The notes beneath the pieces were generated by a model, which was not told the DNA's origin, did not search any database, and was given only the letters and a program-made list of their open reading frames with translations. A stretch of 64,000 nt of DNA from Rhizobium sp. R635. Lineage in GTDB: Bacteria > Pseudomonadota > Alphaproteobacteria > Rhizobiales > Rhizobiaceae. The DNA is taken from NCBI RefSeq assembly GCF_002211285.1, contig NZ_LOKX01000012.1, positions 372,001 to 436,000 on the forward strand, given 5' to 3'. Position numbers and translations under genes: made by a program. Of the stretch, positions 60,743 through 64,000 are shown piece after piece (within the stretch, counting starts at the first letter, position 1; each line of letters begins with the position of its first letter).

Positions 60743-62035
60743 ATGGAAAGCGGAAGTGTGACGACGCCCTTTGGGCGGCGGCCGATGACGCTTGGCATGT
60801 TGGCAAGCCAAGCGTCTGCTCGAAAGATAGAGCCCGGCCAATCAATCGAGAAGTGGAAACTCTATCGTGCTCTGTGCGAGGCGAAGCCCTTGCTCGGTAT
60901 CACCGACCGGGCGCTTGCCGTCCTGAACGCCTTGTTGAGCTTCTATCCCAAGGGAGAGCTCTCTGAGGAAAACGGGCTTGTCGTGTTCCCGTCCAATGCA
61001 CAGCTCTCTCTGCGCGCGCATGGCATGGCGGAGCAGACGATCCGGCGCCATCTGGCGATCTTGATCGAGGCGGGATTGCTCATCCGCAAGGATAGCCCGA
61101 ACGGCAAGCGTTACGCCCGCAAGGAGCAGGGCGGAGAGATCCGCGAAGCATTCGGTTTTTCGTTGGCGCCGCTGCTTGTGCGCGCCGAGGAGATTGAACG
61201 GCTGGCGGCGGAGGTGGTTGCCGAGCGACTGCATCTCCAGCGGCTTCGGGAACGTCTCACACTTTGCCGCCGCGACGTCGCCAAGCTCATCGAGATGGCT
61301 TTGGAGGAGGGGGCTGCCGGCGACTGGAGCGGTATCCATCTGCTTTTTCGCGCCATCGTCGAGCGCTTGCCGCGCTCACCTTCCGCCGAGCAGGTCGCCG
61401 CCGCACTTGATGAATTGGAGCTGCTGCGCGAAGAAATCGTCAATCAATTGGAAATGCAGGTTAAAACTCAAATTCAAAGCGGCAATGCCCAACATTATGA
61501 GCGGCACATACAGAATTCAAACCCACAACCCATTACTGAACTTGAACCAAGCTTCGAAACGAAGCAGGGCGCAACGGCGGATGATCAATCGGCAGGCCGG
61601 GCCGAACCGATAGCCCGGATACGGAAGGATGAGGGGAAGGACGGTTATGTGCCGGTCGTAAATCCCGCCTCCGCTGTCAGCGGCACGCTGAAATCCTTCC
61701 CACTGGGGCTGGTGCTGCAGGCTTGCCCTGAGATTGCAGCCTATGGCCCGCAAGGTTCGGTTGACACCTGGCGCGATCTGATGGCGGCGGCTGTGGTCGT
61801 CCGCTCGATGCTTGGCGTCAGCCCGTCGGCTTATGAGCAGGCCTGCGAGATCATGGGGCCTGAAAACGCCGCGACCGTTATGGCCTGCGTCCTTGAAAGG
61901 GCAGGGCACATCAACTCGGCGGGCGGTTATCTCCGCGACCTGACGCGCCGCGCGGAAAGGGGGGAATTCGCCATCGGACCGATGTTGATGGCTCTTGCTC
62001 GCAGCAATTCGCCTGTGAGAGGCAAGACCGGATGA
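60743..62035 (+). CDS. repC: Plasmid replication initiator RepC
   Basis: 430 residues starting MESGSVTTPFGRRPMTLGMLASQ, the usual RepC start. The body follows the RepC pattern: 'KWKLYRALCEAKPLLGITDRALAVLNALLSFYPKGELSEENGLVVFPSNAQLSLRAHGMAEQTIRRHLAILIEAGLLIRKDSPNGKRYARK' (winged helix) and a C-terminal domain 'FPLGLVLQACPEIAAYGPQGSVDTWRDLMAAAVVVRSMLGVSPSAYEQA'. A TTG six codons upstream is open but the ATG has AAGAAGGCG before it. RepC initiates at an origin inside its own gene and is limited by the antisense RNA upstream. Confidence 0.96.
   Translation: MESGSVTTPFGRRPMTLGMLASQASARKIEPGQSIEKWKLYRALCEAKPLLGITDRALAVLNALLSFYPKGELSEENGLVVFPSNAQLSLRAHGMAEQTIRRHLAILIEAGLLIRKDSPNGKRYARKEQGGEIREAFGFSLAPLLVRAEEIERLAAEVVAERLHLQRLRERLTLCRRDVAKLIEMALEEGAAGDWSGIHLLFRAIVERLPRSPSAEQVAAALDELELLREEIVNQLEMQVKTQIQSGNAQHYERHIQNSNPQPITELEPSFETKQGATADDQSAGRAEPIARIRKDEGKDGYVPVVNPASAVSGTLKSFPLGLVLQACPEIAAYGPQGSVDTWRDLMAAAVVVRSMLGVSPSAYEQACEIMGPENAATVMACVLERAGHINSAGGYLRDLTRRAERGEFAIGPMLMALARSNSPVRGKTG
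61430..61570. other. AT-rich segment of repC, predicted oriV
   Basis: A conspicuously AT-rich stretch inside repC, rich in AAATTC/CAATT runs, in the position where repABC plasmids carry their origin. The encoded residues (QVKTQIQSGNAQHYERHIQNSNPQPI) are a low-complexity linker between the two RepC domains. Confidence 0.55.
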
Positions 62036-62390
62036 GAATTCGCGTCGCGGCCTCGGGCGTGAACTGTTATGGTTAACGAAGTGTGACGGAAATGAAGGCA
62101 GAGATAACTTCTGATTGGCAGGTTACCGCTTCCGGATCAGCGGGTTAGCAGATTGTCAAAAGGCCGTATGGGGCGTGACGCCGAGCCTCAAACGCTTTTT
62201 GATCCTGTCGACAGGTGTCCCTTCCAAAAGTAGGACCATGTCTTTCGCGACCCTCGTTTGGACCGCCAGCCTAAACAAGGCCTCGGGAGAGCACAAGCGA
62301 TCATCGGGCAAGCTCGGTGCTATCCCGCTGTTGACGCGAAAACGCTTTTTGACGATACGGCGGGAAGGCGGCTGGCTGGTCGATGAAAGA
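62036..62390. other. Intergenic region between repC and the polysaccharide genes
   Basis: 355 bp with no recognisable gene, although the sugar transferase frame stays open back to 62115. The 12-mer AACGCTTTTTGA occurs twice (62191-62202 and 62341-62352), 150 bp apart, a possible regulatory repeat for the cluster. Confidence 0.4.
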
Positions 62391-62966
62391 ATGGAGAACA
62401 TGAGTTTGAAACGGGCGGTGGATTTTTTCCTGGTGGTGATTGCTTCGCTGATCCTGCTCGTTCCGAGCCTTGTCGTCGCCCTTTGCGTTCGATTTACCTC
62501 GCCGGGACCCATCCTCTATTGGTCGAAGCGTGTCGGCCGCTTCAATCAGATCTTCCTGATGCCGAAATTTCGCAGCATGCGCATCGATACACCGACGGTT
62601 GCCACGCATCTGCTCGAAGATCCGGATCGGTTCCTGACGCCCATTGGTTCGTTTCTGCGCAAATCCAGCCTCGACGAACTGCCGCAACTCTGGTGCATTC
62701 TTGCGGGGAAAATGAGTTTCGTTGGACCGAGACCGGCGCTGTACAATCAATATGATCTGATCGAATTGCGAACGGCCCACGGCGTCGACAAGCTCCTGCC
62801 GGGATTGACGGGATGGGCGCAGATCAACGGGCGGGATGAGTTGCCGATTCCCGAGAAGGTGAAATTCGATGTCGAATATCTCGAGCGGCGCTCATTCGGC
62901 TTCGATATGCGCATCCTGTTTCTGACCGCGGAAAAGGTCATCCGCCGGAAGGGCGTCACGCATTGA
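62391..62966 (+). CDS. ExoY-type undecaprenyl-phosphate sugar transferase
   Basis: About 191 residues. One N-terminal membrane helix ('[27 protein letters not shown]') is followed by the bacterial sugar transferase domain: '[30 protein letters not shown]', '[41 protein letters not shown]' and '[45 protein letters not shown]'. It places the first sugar phosphate on the lipid carrier for exo- or capsular polysaccharide. Starts at 62391 or 62400 are possible; the N-terminal extension is not conserved. Confidence 0.9.
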   Translation: MENMSLKRAVDFFLVVIASLILLVPSLVVALCVRFTSPGPILYWSKRVGRFNQIFLMPKFRSMRIDTPTVATHLLEDPDRFLTPIGSFLRKSSLDELPQLWCILAGKMSFVGPRPALYNQYDLIELRTAHGVDKLLPGLTGWAQINGRDELPIPEKVKFDVEYLERRSFGFDMRILFLTAEKVIRRKGVTH

Positions 62967-63089
62967 GTTGACTACTTCCGATAGATAAGCGGTTCGAAAG
63001 ACCGCGCTTTCCGATTATTTCAGTTGCGCTCGTTGCAGAAAATGACAAGAAGGTGGTTGTCTAATTGATCCGCGAGACGCTGGTAAGCA

Positions 63090-64000
63090 ATGCCTGAAAA
63101 TACCCCCACTGAGACGCCACGCTCGGGATGGTTCTTGGTGCCGATGCAGGCGCTCGTCTCCCCTCTGCTGGCGATGCCGCGTTCTGCCAAACGTGCTCTG
63201 GCGTTGCTGGTGGATTCCAGCTTTTGTGTTCTGACGATCTGGCTGGCCTATTGCTTCCGTCTCAATGAGTGGACTGTGTTGACCGGTGTGCAGTGGCTGC
63301 CGGTCCTCGTGTCGCTGTGCATGGCGCTTCCCATCTTCATCGTCATGGGCATGTATCGGGCGATCTTCCGTTATGCCAACATGGCTGCTTTCATTGCCGT
63401 TCTGAAGGCTATCGCAATTTACGGCGTCGCCTTCATGACGATATTTACCGCGCTCAGCGTCCCCGGTGTCCCGAGAACCGTCGGCATTCTCCAGCCCTTC
63501 CTGCTGTTGATTGCGATCGGCCTGTCGCGGTTGAGTATCCGGTATTGGCTGGGGGATACCTATCAGCGTATCCTCCACCAGAATACGCTCGCCAAGGTGC
63601 TGATCTATGGAGCAGGCAATGCCGGGCGGCAGCTCGCAGGCGCCTTGACGAACAGCGCCGAGCTCAATGTCGTCGGCTACCTGGATGATGACCCGCGTCT
63701 CAAGGGCGGCATCATGGGCGGCTTGCCGATCTACGACCCGTCGGATCTTCCGGTGCTTGCGGAAGCTCTTGGCGTGCACAATGTACTTCTTGCCCTTCCA
63801 TCCGCCTCGCGGCAGCGACGGAATGAAATCCTCGAACATATCCGCAAAGCCAGGGTGAATGTTCGGACATTGCCGGATCTCACGGCGCTCGCTCAGGGGC
63901 GAATCGCCGTCTCCGACATCCGTGAGCTGGAGATCGAGGATCTGCTCGGGAGGGAAGCGGTTGCCCCGCGGCAGGCGCTGCTCGACAAGGCGATGCGCAA
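63090..64000 (+). CDS. FlaA1/CapD-type polysaccharide biosynthesis protein, cut by the window
   Basis: At least 303 residues visible. Four or five N-terminal membrane segments ('LALLVDSSFCVLTIWLAYCF', 'PVLVSLCMALPIFIVMGMY', 'AIAIYGVAFMTIFTAL') precede a Rossmann-like domain 'VLIYGAGNAGRQLAGALTNSAELNVVGYLDDDPRLKGGIMGGLPIYD'. This is the arrangement of membrane-bound NDP-sugar 4,6-dehydratases/epimerases (FlaA1, WbpM, CapD). The catalytic SDR domain should lie past 64000. It continues the surface-polysaccharide cluster begun by the sugar transferase. Confidence 0.88.
   Translation, partial: MPENTPTETPRSGWFLVPMQALVSPLLAMPRSAKRALALLVDSSFCVLTIWLAYCFRLNEWTVLTGVQWLPVLVSLCMALPIFIVMGMYRAIFRYANMAAFIAVLKAIAIYGVAFMTIFTALSVPGVPRTVGILQPFLLLIAIGLSRLSIRYWLGDTYQRILHQNTLAKVLIYGAGNAGRQLAGALTNSAELNVVGYLDDDPRLKGGIMGGLPIYDPSDLPVLAEALGVHNVLLALPSASRQRRNEILEHIRKARVNVRTLPDLTALAQGRIAVSDIRELEIEDLLGREAVAPRQALLDKAMR

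Noticed and set aside
62115..62390. N-terminal extension of the sugar transferase
   Set aside because: Open by chance; no similarity to the family and no good ribosome site. Kept as intergenic.
1..64000. CRISPR array, tRNA or rRNA genes, prophage or conjugation genes
   Set aside because: No regularly spaced repeats, no cloverleaf-like segments and no phage or tra genes were seen.

Overview
The window looks like part of a large repABC plasmid of a Rhizobium in the etli/leguminosarum group. This rests on a complete repA-repB-repC replicator (58284-62035), very dense ABC-import and sugar-oxidoreductase operons, two copies of a rhizobial RIME-type intergenic palindrome, and high-GC genes joined by ATGA or TGATG overlaps. 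Taxonomy is inferred from these features, not from a search.

Left part, 1-19360. A sugar ABC operon (solute-binding gene cut by the window edge) with a TIM-barrel isomerase and a Gfo/Idh/MocA dehydrogenase is read leftwards. A LacI-type regulator diverges from it across a clear operator. A Phd/PIN toxin-antitoxin pair follows. Then comes what I read as an organosulfur or flavin-monooxygenase region: two SfnB/DszC-like acyl-CoA-dehydrogenase-fold flavoproteins, a ribose-type ABC importer split over two divergent operons, an NtaA/SnaA/DszA-type FMN monooxygenase, and a complete oligopeptide-type ABC importer ending in a class V aminotransferase.

Middle, 19432-31273. A seven-gene leftward operon encodes an Ugp/Mal-type ABC importer, a glycerophosphodiesterase, a LacI regulator and an inositol-monophosphatase-family enzyme; a second glycerophosphodiesterase gene converges on it. 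Single genes follow: a YbaK-type deacylase, a Tim44-domain protein, a 2-hydroxyacid dehydrogenase and hupE.

Respiration, 31379-38501. A perfect FNR/FixK box precedes a GbsR/MarR-type regulator and cydD-cydC-cydA-cydB-cydX, a full cytochrome bd oxidase operon with its small subunit. A perfect 26-bp palindrome lies in the leader.

38567-57042. This holds a Gfo/Idh/MocA-aldo/keto reductase fusion gene with a sugar ABC importer, a divergent AraC regulator, two more Gfo/Idh/MocA genes with a VOC protein, a fumarylacetoacetate-hydrolase-family gene, single-chain methylmalonyl-CoA mutase, a MetNIQ-type importer, an FMN reductase and an Fsr-like exporter.

Right end. A PraR-like XRE regulator precedes repABC, with two identical parS sites (one inside repB) and a counter-transcribed RNA region before repC. 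Beyond it begins a surface-polysaccharide cluster (ExoY-type sugar transferase, FlaA1/CapD-type protein cut by the edge).

The most interesting pattern is a shared 19-bp inverted repeat, WTCYAT-N7-RTRGAW. It lies upstream of SfnB-like gene 1, of the split importer, of the FMN reductase and of metQ, with a half-site before the peptide-type importer. These may form one regulon, probably for sulfur scavenging.
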